The notes beneath the pieces were generated by a model. It did no database searches, was not told where the DNA came from, and was given only the letters and a program-made list of their open reading frames with translations. A stretch of DNA of 64,000 nt from Bryobacterales bacterium. Lineage in GTDB: Bacteria; Acidobacteriota; Terriglobia; Bryobacterales; Bryobacteraceae. The stretch covers positions 16,828 through 80,827 of the forward strand of contig PLDF01000402.1 of the NCBI GenBank assembly GCA_003135055.1, written 5' to 3'. Made by a program: the position numbers and the translations under genes. Of this stretch, positions 55,752 through 63,867 are shown one piece after another. How positions within the stretch are numbered: position 1 is the first letter of the stretch; each line of letters begins with the position of its first letter.

Positions 55752-56936
55752 GTGCTCGCTCCTCTCCCCGTTCTTTCCGGATCGAACCGGATTTCCGCCA
55801 TGCGGCCTACCGCGGTGAACGCGATTCTGACGGAGATGCGCATCCTCCAGGCGCAAGGGAAATCGCTGATTTCGCTGATGCGCGGCGAGCCGGACTTTCC
55901 GACGCCCGCGCACATCGTGGAAGCTTCCATCCGCGCGCTGCGCAACGGACGCACGTCTTATCCCGACAATCGCGGAGAGAAAAGCTTTCGCGAGGCGGCG
56001 GCGCAAAAACTCGAGCGCGACAATCGCCTGAGATTCGATCCGGGGACCGAAGTGCTGGCCACCACAGGCGCGACGCTCGGCGTGTTCGCGGCGCTGATGG
56101 CGATGCTGAACGAAGGCGACGAAGTGCTGCTGCCCGATCCGGTATACGACGCTTATCAATCGCCGATCCGGATGGCGGGCGGGAAGGTCAGGCCGGTCAG
56201 AGCGGAAATTCGCGAGGGACGATTCGTCATCACCGAAGAAGCGCTGGAGCGGGCATGGTCGCCGGCGGTGAAGGCGATGGTCTTGAATACGCCGTGGAAT
56301 CCGGTGGGGACGGTGCTGCGGCGCGACGACCTCGAAACGATCACCAAGTTCTGCGAGCGGCGAAATTTGTTTTTGATCAGCGACGAGATTTACGAAGCGA
56401 TCACTTATGGCGAAGCGGCGCACCTTTCGCCGCTCGAAGTTGCGCCGGCGCTGCGCGAGCGATGCGTGCTGGTGAACAGCCTTTCCAAGACGTATTCGAT
56501 GACGGGCTGGCGGGTGGGATATTGCGCGGGTCCGGCGCCGCTGATCCAAGCGATGTTTCTGGCGCTGGCGCAATCGAGCCGGGGCCCTGCGACCTTTATC
56601 CAAGACGCGGCGGCGGAAGCGCTGACGGGTCCGCAGGATTGCGTCGCGGCGATGCGCGAGGAATATGGGCGGCGGCGGGCGCAGGTGATCGAGCAGTTGC
56701 ACGGCGTGCGTGTGATCGCGCCGGAGGGCGGATTCTTCGCGATGGTGGATGTTCGCGAATCGCAGGTTCCTTCCAATGAAATTCGCAAGCGGCTGATGCA
56801 CGAACATGGCGTGGCGGTGGTGCACGGCGCGGCTTACGGAGCGGGCGGCGAGGGCACGCTGCGCGTTTCCTTCGCAAGCGGCGGCGAGAACCTGACCCAT
56901 GGGCTGGACCGGCTGCGGGAAGGGCTGGCGCGTTGA
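55752..56936 (+). CDS. Pyridoxal-phosphate aminotransferase, class I/II
   Basis: A 394-residue fold-type I aminotransferase of the aspartate-aminotransferase-like group. It shows the substrate-side MRGEPDFPTPAHIVEASI, the glycine-rich TTGATLGVFAALMAML, LNTPWNPVGTVLRRDD, and the PLP Lys in VNSLSKTYSMTGWRVG, with the C-terminal Arg in GEGTLRVSFA. GTG 55752 is chosen to include the usual N-terminal arm (VLAPLPVLSGSNRISAMRPT). It is followed by a FAD/Fe-S oxidoreductase with a four-base overlap. The amino donor or acceptor is unknown; in context it may handle glycine- or keto-acid-type products of the divergent PLP enzyme. Confidence 0.88.
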   Translation: MLAPLPVLSGSNRISAMRPTAVNAILTEMRILQAQGKSLISLMRGEPDFPTPAHIVEASIRALRNGRTSYPDNRGEKSFREAAAQKLERDNRLRFDPGTEVLATTGATLGVFAALMAMLNEGDEVLLPDPVYDAYQSPIRMAGGKVRPVRAEIREGRFVITEEALERAWSPAVKAMVLNTPWNPVGTVLRRDDLETITKFCERRNLFLISDEIYEAITYGEAAHLSPLEVAPALRERCVLVNSLSKTYSMTGWRVGYCAGPAPLIQAMFLALAQSSRGPATFIQDAAAEALTGPQDCVAAMREEYGRRRAQVIEQLHGVRVIAPEGGFFAMVDVRESQVPSNEIRKRLMHEHGVAVVHGAAYGAGGEGTLRVSFASGGENLTHGLDRLREGLAR

Positions 56937-59776
56937 ACCAAGCTGGCGCATTGAACGAAGCTGGCGCATTGAATGAAGCTCTCGAACGCGAGCTGAAAGA
57001 CGGCATCGAAGGCGAGGTCCGGTTTGACAAAATCTCCCGCGCGCTGTATTCGACGGACGCCAGCGTGTATCGGATCGAGCCCCTGGGGGTGGTGATTCCC
57101 CGGCATCGCGAGGATCTGATTCGCGTGGTCGAAATCTGCCGGCGGCATCGCTGCCCCATGACGATGCGTGGCGGCGGAACATCGCAAGCGGGGCAGGCGA
57201 TCGGCGCGGGAATCGTCGTGGACACCTCCAAATATTTTCATCGCCTGCTCGAAGTGAACGCCGGGCAGCGCTGGGTGCGCGTCGAGCCGGGGATTGTGCT
57301 GGACGAATTGAACGCACAGCTTGCCGGGCTTGGTTTGCGCTTCGCGCCGGATATTTCAACGGCGAGCCGCGCGACCATCGGCGGCATGATGGCCAATAAT
57401 TCCGCCGGCGCGCGCAGCGTGCTCTACGGGAAGACCATCGATCACGTGCTGGAACAAGTGGTCATGCTTTCCGATGGAACCGTCGCCCATTTTCGAGAGA
57501 TCGCGCGCGGCGAGATTCCGGCGGGCGAATCGCTCGAAGCGGCTTGTTACCGGACGGTCCTGCGGCTGGCGTCGGAACACGCCGGGGAGATCGCGCGGCG
57601 ATATCCGAAGGTGCTGCGGCGCGTGGGCGGATACAATCTGGACGAGTTCACGGACACCGCGAAGCCAGTGAATCTGGCGAAAATGATGGTGGGTTCCGAA
57701 GGGACGCTGGGCGTTGTGCTGGAGGCGAAGCTGCGGCTGGTTCCGCTGCCGAAGGCGAAGGCGGTGATGGTGATCGAGTTCGGCGATTTGCTCGAATCGC
57801 TGGCCGCGGCGCCCGTGATTCTGCGGCATGGTCCATCGGCGGTGGAGGTGATGGACAAAACGATTCTCGACAACACGCGTCAGAACGCGGCCCTGGACGG
57901 TATTCGCAAATCGATCATCGAAGGCGATCCGGGGGCGACGTTGTGCGTGGAGTTCTACGCCGATCGAAAAGAAGATCTGCCGCCGCGGCTGCGGGCGCTC
58001 GAAGAAAACCTGCGGGCGAGCAACCTCGGGTACCGGTATCGCGTGGAGACCGATCCGGCCGCCCAGGCTCGCATCTGGAGCTTACGGGAAGCCGCGCTGG
58101 GACTTTCGATGGCGATGAAGGAAGACGCAAAATCGATTCCTTTTGTCGAAGACACGGCGGTCGCGCCGGAACGGTTGAGAGAATATATCGCGAGGTTTCT
58201 CGACATTCTGCGCGCGCATGAAACCACGGCGGGGATTTATGCGCATGTATCGGTGGGATGTTTGCACGTGCGGCCGGCGATCAACATGAAGACCGAGTCC
58301 GGCGTCCGCAAGTTTGAAGCGATCGCGAACGAAGTCGCGGAGCTGGTGCTCGAATTCGGAGGCGCGCTTTCGGGCGAACATGGCGACGGCCTGGTGCGGA
58401 GTCCGTTCCTGCGAAGGATGTTCGGCGACACGATTTACGAAGCGTTTCGCGAGATCAAGCGGACGTTCGATCCGGAAGGAATCTTCAATCCGGGAAAGAT
58501 CGTGGATGCGCCGCCATTGACGTCGAATCTAAGATTCGGGGCGCATTATGCAGCGCGGAATCCCAAGACATTTTTCGATTTTTCGGAGTACGGGGGATTG
58601 GCGGGCGCCGTCGAGATGTGCAGCGGCGTGGGCGCGTGCCGCAAGAAACTCGCCGGGACCATGTGTCCTTCGTACATGGCGACGCGCGAGGAATTGGATT
58701 CGACGCGGGGACGGGCGAACGTTCTGCGGCTGGCGATTTCGGGGCGGCTCGACGAAGCGGGGCTCGGCGACGATGGCGTGTTAGGCGCGCTGGATCTGTG
58801 CCTGGAGTGCCGCGCGTGCAAGACAGAGTGTCCGGTCGGCGTCGATATGGCGCGGTTCAAGAGCGAGTTTCTGGCGGACTACTATTCGCGTCACGGAACG
58901 CCGCTGCAGGCGCGCGTGCTGGGTAACATCGATCGCTTGTCGAAATGGGGCAGCCGGTTCGCGCCGTTATCCAACTGGGCGCCGGCGCCATACATCGACC
59001 GGCGCAGAAAGCTCCCCGCATGGAAGCGCGAGACGTTCGCGGGGTGGGCGGCAAAGCGCAAGCCATCTCGCGGCGCGGGGGTGACCGTATTTAACGACAC
59101 CTTCACCAATCATTACGAGCCGGAGATCGGCGCGGCCGCGGTGGAGATTCTGGAACGGGGCGGATGCCGGGTGAACATCGTCCGGCCGGGGTGTTGCGGA
59201 CGCCCGCTGATATCGCAAGGCTTGCTGGGCCAGGCAAGAGCGGGCGCGGCGAACTTGATCGACGCGTTGTTTCCGATCGCGGAGCGCGGAGAAAAGATCC
59301 TGTTTTGCGAACCGAGCTGCTTATCGGCGGTGAGGGAAGATCTGCCGTCCCTGCTGCGCGACGAACTCGGCGGCAAGGCTCGCGTGGTCTCCGAATCGTG
59401 CATGCTGTTTGAAGAATTCGCGGCGAAGCTCGACTTGCCGCTGCGCGCCGGGCCGCAACGAATCCTGCTGCACGGCCATTGTCATCAGAAGTCGATGGGA
59501 ATGCTGGGCGCGACCAGTTCCCTGCTTTCACGGATTCCGTCCGCGAGCGTGGTGGACCTCGACGCGGGATGCTGCGGGATGGCGGGGTCGTTCGGATACA
59601 CGCATTACGATGTCTCCGTGGCAATTGCGAACCGCCGGCTGATTCCGGCTGTCCGGGCAATGCAGCCCGGCGAGGTTTTGGTGGCGCCGGGAACATCGTG
59701 CCGGAGGCAGGTCGGGGATCTTATAGGAGCGAGGGCGCTGCATCCGGCCACGTTGGTTCGCGGCCTGCTCGAATGA
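56933..59776 (+). CDS. FAD-linked oxidase fused to an Fe-S/CCG domain protein (GlcD-GlcF-like)
   Basis: A 947-residue flavoprotein that oxidises a 2-hydroxy acid. Residues about 20-540 form a PCMH-type FAD domain and GlcD/D-LDH C-terminal cap: MTMRGGGTSQAGQAIGAGIV, FAPDISTASRATIGGMMANN, NSAGARSVLYGKT, LEFGGALSGEHGDGLVRSPF, FDPEGIFNPGKIVD. Then come two Cys clusters (CSGVGACRKKLAGTMCPSYM; CLECRACKTECPVGVD) and two CCG-type motifs (PGCCGRPLI; AGCCGMAGSFGY). This single-chain layout is like D-2-hydroxyglutarate dehydrogenase-type enzymes. The start is TTG 56933 overlapping the aminotransferase stop (TTGA). Residues 1-16 (NQAGALNEAGALNEAL) come from an 18-bp tandem repeat. Confidence 0.92.
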   Translation: MNQAGALNEAGALNEALERELKDGIEGEVRFDKISRALYSTDASVYRIEPLGVVIPRHREDLIRVVEICRRHRCPMTMRGGGTSQAGQAIGAGIVVDTSKYFHRLLEVNAGQRWVRVEPGIVLDELNAQLAGLGLRFAPDISTASRATIGGMMANNSAGARSVLYGKTIDHVLEQVVMLSDGTVAHFREIARGEIPAGESLEAACYRTVLRLASEHAGEIARRYPKVLRRVGGYNLDEFTDTAKPVNLAKMMVGSEGTLGVVLEAKLRLVPLPKAKAVMVIEFGDLLESLAAAPVILRHGPSAVEVMDKTILDNTRQNAALDGIRKSIIEGDPGATLCVEFYADRKEDLPPRLRALEENLRASNLGYRYRVETDPAAQARIWSLREAALGLSMAMKEDAKSIPFVEDTAVAPERLREYIARFLDILRAHETTAGIYAHVSVGCLHVRPAINMKTESGVRKFEAIANEVAELVLEFGGALSGEHGDGLVRSPFLRRMFGDTIYEAFREIKRTFDPEGIFNPGKIVDAPPLTSNLRFGAHYAARNPKTFFDFSEYGGLAGAVEMCSGVGACRKKLAGTMCPSYMATREELDSTRGRANVLRLAISGRLDEAGLGDDGVLGALDLCLECRACKTECPVGVDMARFKSEFLADYYSRHGTPLQARVLGNIDRLSKWGSRFAPLSNWAPAPYIDRRRKLPAWKRETFAGWAAKRKPSRGAGVTVFNDTFTNHYEPEIGAAAVEILERGGCRVNIVRPGCCGRPLISQGLLGQARAGAANLIDALFPIAERGEKILFCEPSCLSAVREDLPSLLRDELGGKARVVSESCMLFEEFAAKLDLPLRAGPQRILLHGHCHQKSMGMLGATSSLLSRIPSASVVDLDAGCCGMAGSFGYTHYDVSVAIANRRLIPAVRAMQPGEVLVAPGTSCRRQVGDLIGARALHPATLVRGLLE

Positions 59777-60421
59777 CCTTGCTCAACGATGATCGGAGCA
59801 AGCTCGCGCGGCAATCCAGTTGGTTTGCGACCACTTTCTTCCAAAATACGGGTGCGGCGGCTTCCAGTGAGGCTGCGCCCGCGAGGGCCCGGCCGGCGGC
59901 GTACTGTATGAGAAGGTCCGTTCACGAAGCGTGGCCATCTCCCGCTTCAGGCGCGCTATCTCATCGCTGCGCTCGTCCATAGTTAAAGTTTGGGGTTGTC
60001 GACGCGCCAGAGGACCATACACGGCGCCTCCTGGGACGCTGGCTGCACCCCGCTTGAATACATTAAAAGTTGCCACCGAGGAACCGAAGATCCCGGAGGT
60101 CTAAGTTTAAGAACTCCGCGCTGCCTCAGGTTCTCCGCGTCTCCGCGTTGAGGACCATGCTTAACGACGGATTGCGGACAAACCAGCAGCGGGCGCCCCG
60201 CCATTCCGGAGACGGTCGACATTTACCGTATGCCCCGGTGGGCCTCCGCGCTTGGTTGAAGGATCGCGGCCGGCTTAGCACAGCTCTGGGTCCAGTAGTT
60301 GCCACCGCTCATCGCCCTGAGTCGCCCTGAAGGCCCTTGCAATTAAGGAAGAGAAGTTTAGGCTTTCGAAGAGGTAGCCATGGCTGCTTTGCCAAGGTTT
60401 GCCGGTGGCATCGAACCCTGA
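59777..60421. other. Long intergenic stretch, largely without recognisable genes
   Basis: About 645 bases. It includes a possible small minus-strand frame (59980-59783) opening MDERSDEIARLKREMATLRE, a coiled-coil-like peptide without a ribosome site or known family, and a dispersed CGCGTCTCCGCGTTGAGG-type repeat at about 60115-60150. It looks like eroded sequence from former genes; nothing firm can be called. Confidence 0.4.
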
Positions 60422-61390
60422 TTTGGCGTTGAACACAGCCGCACGAAGGAGTTTAAGGTCCGGCCGCTGCTCTCGCCGAAGAGTTGTGTCGCAGTCCTCA
60501 CACCAGGTCCCCGCGTCGTCGAGCCCCTTATTGCCCTTCTAAAGGATGCAGACAAGTCCGTCCAAAGGGACGCAGCCGAGGCGTTAGGAAAGGTCAGAGA
60601 CACCCGCGCCGTTGAACCCCTGATTGCCGCCCTCAAGGACACAGATTCATTGGTGCGAGTCCAGGCGGCTGGGTCATTGGGAAAACTGGGCGCACCGGCC
60701 GTCGAGCCTCTTATTGCCGCCCTAAAGGATCCGGACGCGGACGTCCGGCGTTATCCGGCTGAAGCACTGGGGGAGATCAAAGATTCCCGCGTCGTTGAGC
60801 CCCTTATTGCCCTTCTAAAGGATGCAACAAGTCCGTCCAAAGGGACGCAGCCGAGGCGTTAGGAAAGATCAGAGATGCCCGCGCCGTTGAACCCCTGATT
60901 GCCGAACTCAATGATAGCGCGCCAACGTCGCAGTTCTGGGACTTCCGGCGAGTTGCGACTGGCGCTTTGGTAAGTATCGGCGCACCGGCCGTAGAGCCTC
61001 TCATTGCCGCCCTAAAAGATACAGACTGGCAGGTCCGACGAAATGCCGCCATGGTTTTTGGGAAAGATCAAGGTTCCGGCGTCGGTCATGGAATCGGGCA
61101 GCCGCCAGTACGCGCGCGCCGTGGCACTCCTACTGACTGGCTTAAGGGAACATGATATCGGAGTGATCGTAGGAGCTTATCAGTTTTTCATCGAAAGGGG
61201 TGAACCGGGATCAGAGAGCGCTTTGATTCAGGCGCTAGATGCTAAGGGGGATAGTGATATGGCTGTGGACTTCCTAAACTGCGGGAATTCCGACCTGGCA
61301 ACGGCGGCAAACCAATGGGCATCGGGGCATGGCTACAGAATCACTTCCCGTCCAGGGGGGCCGACTGTTCGCTGGGGCAATTCGCGGTAG
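60422..61390 (+). pseudogene. HEAT-repeat (PBS-lyase-type) protein, multiply frameshifted
   Basis: Successive repeats are readable only by changing frame. RVVEPLIALLKDADKSVQRD, AVEPLIAALKDTDSLVRVQA and VEPLIAALKDPDADVRRYPA are in one frame to 60862. RDARAVEPLIAELNDSAPTS and the next AVEPLIAALKDTDWQVRRNA are in another to 61155. The C-terminal part (GLREHDIGVIVGAYQFFIER) is in a third, ending at 61390. There is no start codon before the first repeat; a TGA lies at 60419-60421. HEAT proteins are protein-binding scaffolds. At least two frameshifts make this a pseudogene. The following 61391-61632 holds nothing recognised. Confidence 0.8.
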
Positions 61391-61632
61391 ATGACGTGCC
61401 ACAACTGCCGGATCGAGCACAGGCGATTTGGCCGAGGCCCACGAAACCGCTTCGACGGCATGACGATTCCGCGCTAAAGGCTTTGATGGCTTTGCGTCTA
61501 TTGGTGGGCCTGCTACCTCCGCTCCGTAGAACGCGCCACTATGTTAAGTTGCATCGCGCTCCGATTTCTTCGCATGTCGGCTTAATTTGATGGTGGGACG
61601 GAAATCCCGATCACATCAAGATGCCAAGCGCT

Positions 61633-62598
61633 TTACGATCCCAAGGCCTTCGTAATCGCCTGGCGAATCGCGGCGAGCGGGGCATCGGCGTGAAACACCA
61701 CGCTGCCGCTGGAGGCTTCCACGCCTAGCCGCGTCCAGAGCTGGTCCAGATCGGTGACGACGGGCTTATCCTTCATCTGGCCGTACAATTCGGTGAGCAC
61801 CGGAACCTTCACGGCCGCGTCGCCGGCCGCGAACGCATCTTCGATGGACCAATCGTACTCGATGGTTCCACCCGCCGCCAGAATGCCGCGGAGCGCGTGC
61901 TGCAGTCCGAAGCGGTTCGAGGTCCGCTCGCGAATCCGGACGTCGGCCAGCAGGCAGAAGAGGGCGCCGCCCCAGTAGGTGCGTCCCCAGGTGTGCGTGC
62001 CATCCAGGCCCTGGTCGCCGGGGCCGGGCTGGCCCTGGTGCATGTCGCGAATCATGTCGCCCCATACCTGCTGCACGGTGACCGTGCCGATTTGCGCGCG
62101 CGCGATGGGCTCGGCGTAAACCGCGATGCCTTCCTCAATCCAATGGTGCTGGCGCCGCATGGATGGGAAGCCCAGGTGGATGAACTCGTGCGTCATGGTC
62201 CAATCGTCGTCGAGCTGGCGGCGCGTGGAGTGTTGGCCCACGCCCATCATGGTGCGCGGGCCTTCGCCGTAGGTAGTTCCGCGCAGCACGCCGGCGCGGT
62301 CGGGCACGGCGCGCACGCGAACCGAGACGTTGGCTACGGGAAACTTCCCGTAATAAGCCGAGGCGCCGCGCGCGGCCACCGAGATCCAGCCGAGGATGGC
62401 GGGCGGGCCGAGGTCGAAATCGCCCGGCGCGAACGCCACATTTATGGTGGATTCGCCCGAGGTGACCTGAAAGGTCTGGTCGTCGGCCGCCGCAGCGAGC
62501 GGGATAGAGCCGAAGGCGCCGGCGCCGAGCGCGAGGATCTCCCTGCGTGACAGGCGCGGGCGGCGCGACAGGGGGAGCGCGTTCGAGCGCGATTTCAT
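61633..62598 (-). CDS. Tat-exported gluzincin-type metallopeptidase-like protein
   Basis: A 321-residue protein with a twin-Arg leader (SRREILALGAGAFGSIPLAA) and a zinc-protease signature. The helix MTHEFIHLGF carries HExxH, and the third ligand Glu follows in HHWIEEGIAVYAEP, about 18 residues on, as in M1/M61-like gluzincins. ATG 62598 is chosen because GAGGAA lies about 9 bases upstream; longer readings run into the pentapeptide-repeat gene. That gene precedes it by 7 bases on the same strand, so they form an operon. Family assignment beyond the clan, and the substrate, are not certain. Confidence 0.78.
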   Translation of the reverse strand: MKSRSNALPLSRRPRLSRREILALGAGAFGSIPLAAAADDQTFQVTSGESTINVAFAPGDFDLGPPAILGWISVAARGASAYYGKFPVANVSVRVRAVPDRAGVLRGTTYGEGPRTMMGVGQHSTRRQLDDDWTMTHEFIHLGFPSMRRQHHWIEEGIAVYAEPIARAQIGTVTVQQVWGDMIRDMHQGQPGPGDQGLDGTHTWGRTYWGGALFCLLADVRIRERTSNRFGLQHALRGILAAGGTIEYDWSIEDAFAAGDAAVKVPVLTELYGQMKDKPVVTDLDQLWTRLGVEASSGSVVFHADAPLAAIRQAITKALGS

Positions 62599-62605
62599 TC
62601 GGTTT

Positions 62606-63355
62606 TCACGGTTCCTCGCCGGCGCGCGATTGGGCGCCATGTTGCATCGCCCATTCCACAAAGCCCGCGGGCGCGTTACGCACTCCGTAGATATTGACGG
62701 AATCGACTCCTTTTAGGTTATGCCAAACGATGCCGCGAAGATTGGCGTTGCTCAGGTCGGCATCGGTGAGATCGGCGCGGGTCAGGTCGGCGCCGGAAAG
62801 GTTGGCGCCGTTGAGATCGGAATCGGCCAGCGTGGCATCGCTGAAATCGACGGTAGTCAAGTCGCCGCCGCGCAGGTTGGCGGAGTGCAGGTTGGCATAG
62901 CGGAGATCGCTCGCGCGCAGGTTGCAATTGCGCAGATCGGCCGCCTCCAGGTTGGCGCGCATCAGGCTGGCTTTGACCAGCTCGAGGCCTTGCAGGAAGG
63001 CGCCGGAAACATCCACGCCCACCAGGGGAACGCGGTCTTCATTGAGCTCGTGCAGGGCCTCAATCCGGCCGCCGCTGCCGCCTTTGCCTTGCGCGGTATT
63101 GATCACCTGCCAGGCCTGATAGTGCCGCTGCTTGATGCGGTCGCCCGATTCGGCGAAGTAGAAGATTACGGCGACCATCACCGAAAGGCTGCCCAGGTAC
63201 TCCAGCACTTCGAGGAACGCCCACTGGCCTAGAAAATACGCGGTCCAATGCAAACACCAGTCGAAGGCGTGAAACGGCAGTGCCCAGCGGCTCCGGATGG
63301 ACTTCCGGTGTTCCCCCCATGCCGCCGGTTTGTGACGAAGTTCGCGAACTAACAT
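62606..63355 (-). CDS. Membrane-anchored pentapeptide-repeat protein
   Basis: A 249-residue protein. The N-terminal part has hydrophobic segments (WCLHWTAYFLGQWAFLEVLE, YLGSLSVMVAVIFYFAE), followed by a short helical linker and a right-handed pentapeptide-repeat solenoid (about 110-225). The solenoid reads A(D/N)L-type repeats: SLMRANLEAADLRNCNLRAS, NLHSANLRGGDLTTVDFSDA and so on. It ends with a conserved-looking tail (VWHNLKGVDSVNIYGVRNAP). Such proteins are scaffolds or inhibitors; a role cannot be stated. It shares an operon with the metallopeptidase-like gene. The divergent bufferin operon starts 122 bases away. Confidence 0.85.
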   Translation of the reverse strand: MLVRELRHKPAAWGEHRKSIRSRWALPFHAFDWCLHWTAYFLGQWAFLEVLEYLGSLSVMVAVIFYFAESGDRIKQRHYQAWQVINTAQGKGGSGGRIEALHELNEDRVPLVGVDVSGAFLQGLELVKASLMRANLEAADLRNCNLRASDLRYANLHSANLRGGDLTTVDFSDATLADSDLNGANLSGADLTRADLTDADLSNANLRGIVWHNLKGVDSVNIYGVRNAPAGFVEWAMQHGAQSRAGEEP

Positions 63356-63477
63356 CCGATTCCGCCGCCCGATACGTAAACTTGTTTGACTGACAGTTTA
63401 GGCCGTCAAAAAGATACGGTACAATCGCCCCACAGGCCCACTGTAGGTCAATTAAAGCATTCGAGGAGAAGATAGGC

Positions 63478-63756
63478 ATGAAAGTTTCGAAGAATTCACT
63501 GATTCTAACGGCGGCATTCACCGGTTTGCTCGGCGGAACGGTCGCGCGCGCGGCTGCCCCGGCAACCCAGGATACGGGTAGCCAGAGCACCGCCAAGAAG
63601 TCCACCAAGAAGACCGCGAAAGTGGAAAAGCACTCTTGCGCAGGGAAGAACTCCTGCAAAGGCAACGGCGGCTGCAAGACCAGCGACCAGGGCTGCAAGG
63701 CGAAGAACTCTTGCAAGGGCAAGGGCGGCTGCGCAACCGACGGCTCCAAGAAGTAA
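63478..63756 (+). CDS. Bufferin-type Cys-rich peptide precursor (BufA2-like)
   Basis: A 92-residue precursor with a Sec signal peptide (NSLILTAAFTGLLGGTVARA, cleaved near AAAP), a Lys/Thr-rich spacer (about 31-52) and a Cys-repeat core. The core has six Cys (54, 60, 66, 73, 79, 85) arranged as two copies of C-x5-C-x5-C: CAGKNSCKGNGGC and CKAKNSCKGKGGC. This pattern and the DUF692 enzyme gene downstream match bufferins, copper-binding ribosomal peptides in which DUF692 enzymes modify cysteines. GAGGAGAA (63463-63470) lies well before ATG 63478. Expected role: export to the periplasm and chelation of copper or a related metal. The modification itself is inferred. Confidence 0.82.
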   Translation: MKVSKNSLILTAAFTGLLGGTVARAAAPATQDTGSQSTAKKSTKKTAKVEKHSCAGKNSCKGNGGCKTSDQGCKAKNSCKGKGGCATDGSKK

Positions 63757-63766
63757 TAAAGCAGTT

Positions 63767-63852
63767 TTCGACGCAGAGACGCTGAGACGCAGAGCAAACT
63801 CGAACCGGTTAATTTTTTCGTCTTCTCTGCTCCTCTGCGTCTCTGCGTCGAA
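63767..63852. promoter_or_regulatory. Long hairpin between the bufferin precursor and enzyme genes
   Basis: The arms at 63767-63794 (TTCGACGCAGAGACGC...) and 63825-63852 (...GCGTCTCTGCGTCGAA) pair almost throughout, with a T-run in the loop (63812-63818). It occupies the 111-base gap between precursor and enzyme. It is related to the dispersed CGCGGAG-type repeats. It could partly terminate transcription or protect the upstream message, favouring precursor over enzyme. Confidence 0.55.
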
Positions 63853-63867
63853 TTTGTAGTCCCCAGT

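Noticed and set aside
60358..61052. Minus-strand Arg/Ser-rich frames over the HEAT-repeat region
   Set aside because: They mirror the repeats of the plus-strand HEAT pseudogene and have no independent similarity.
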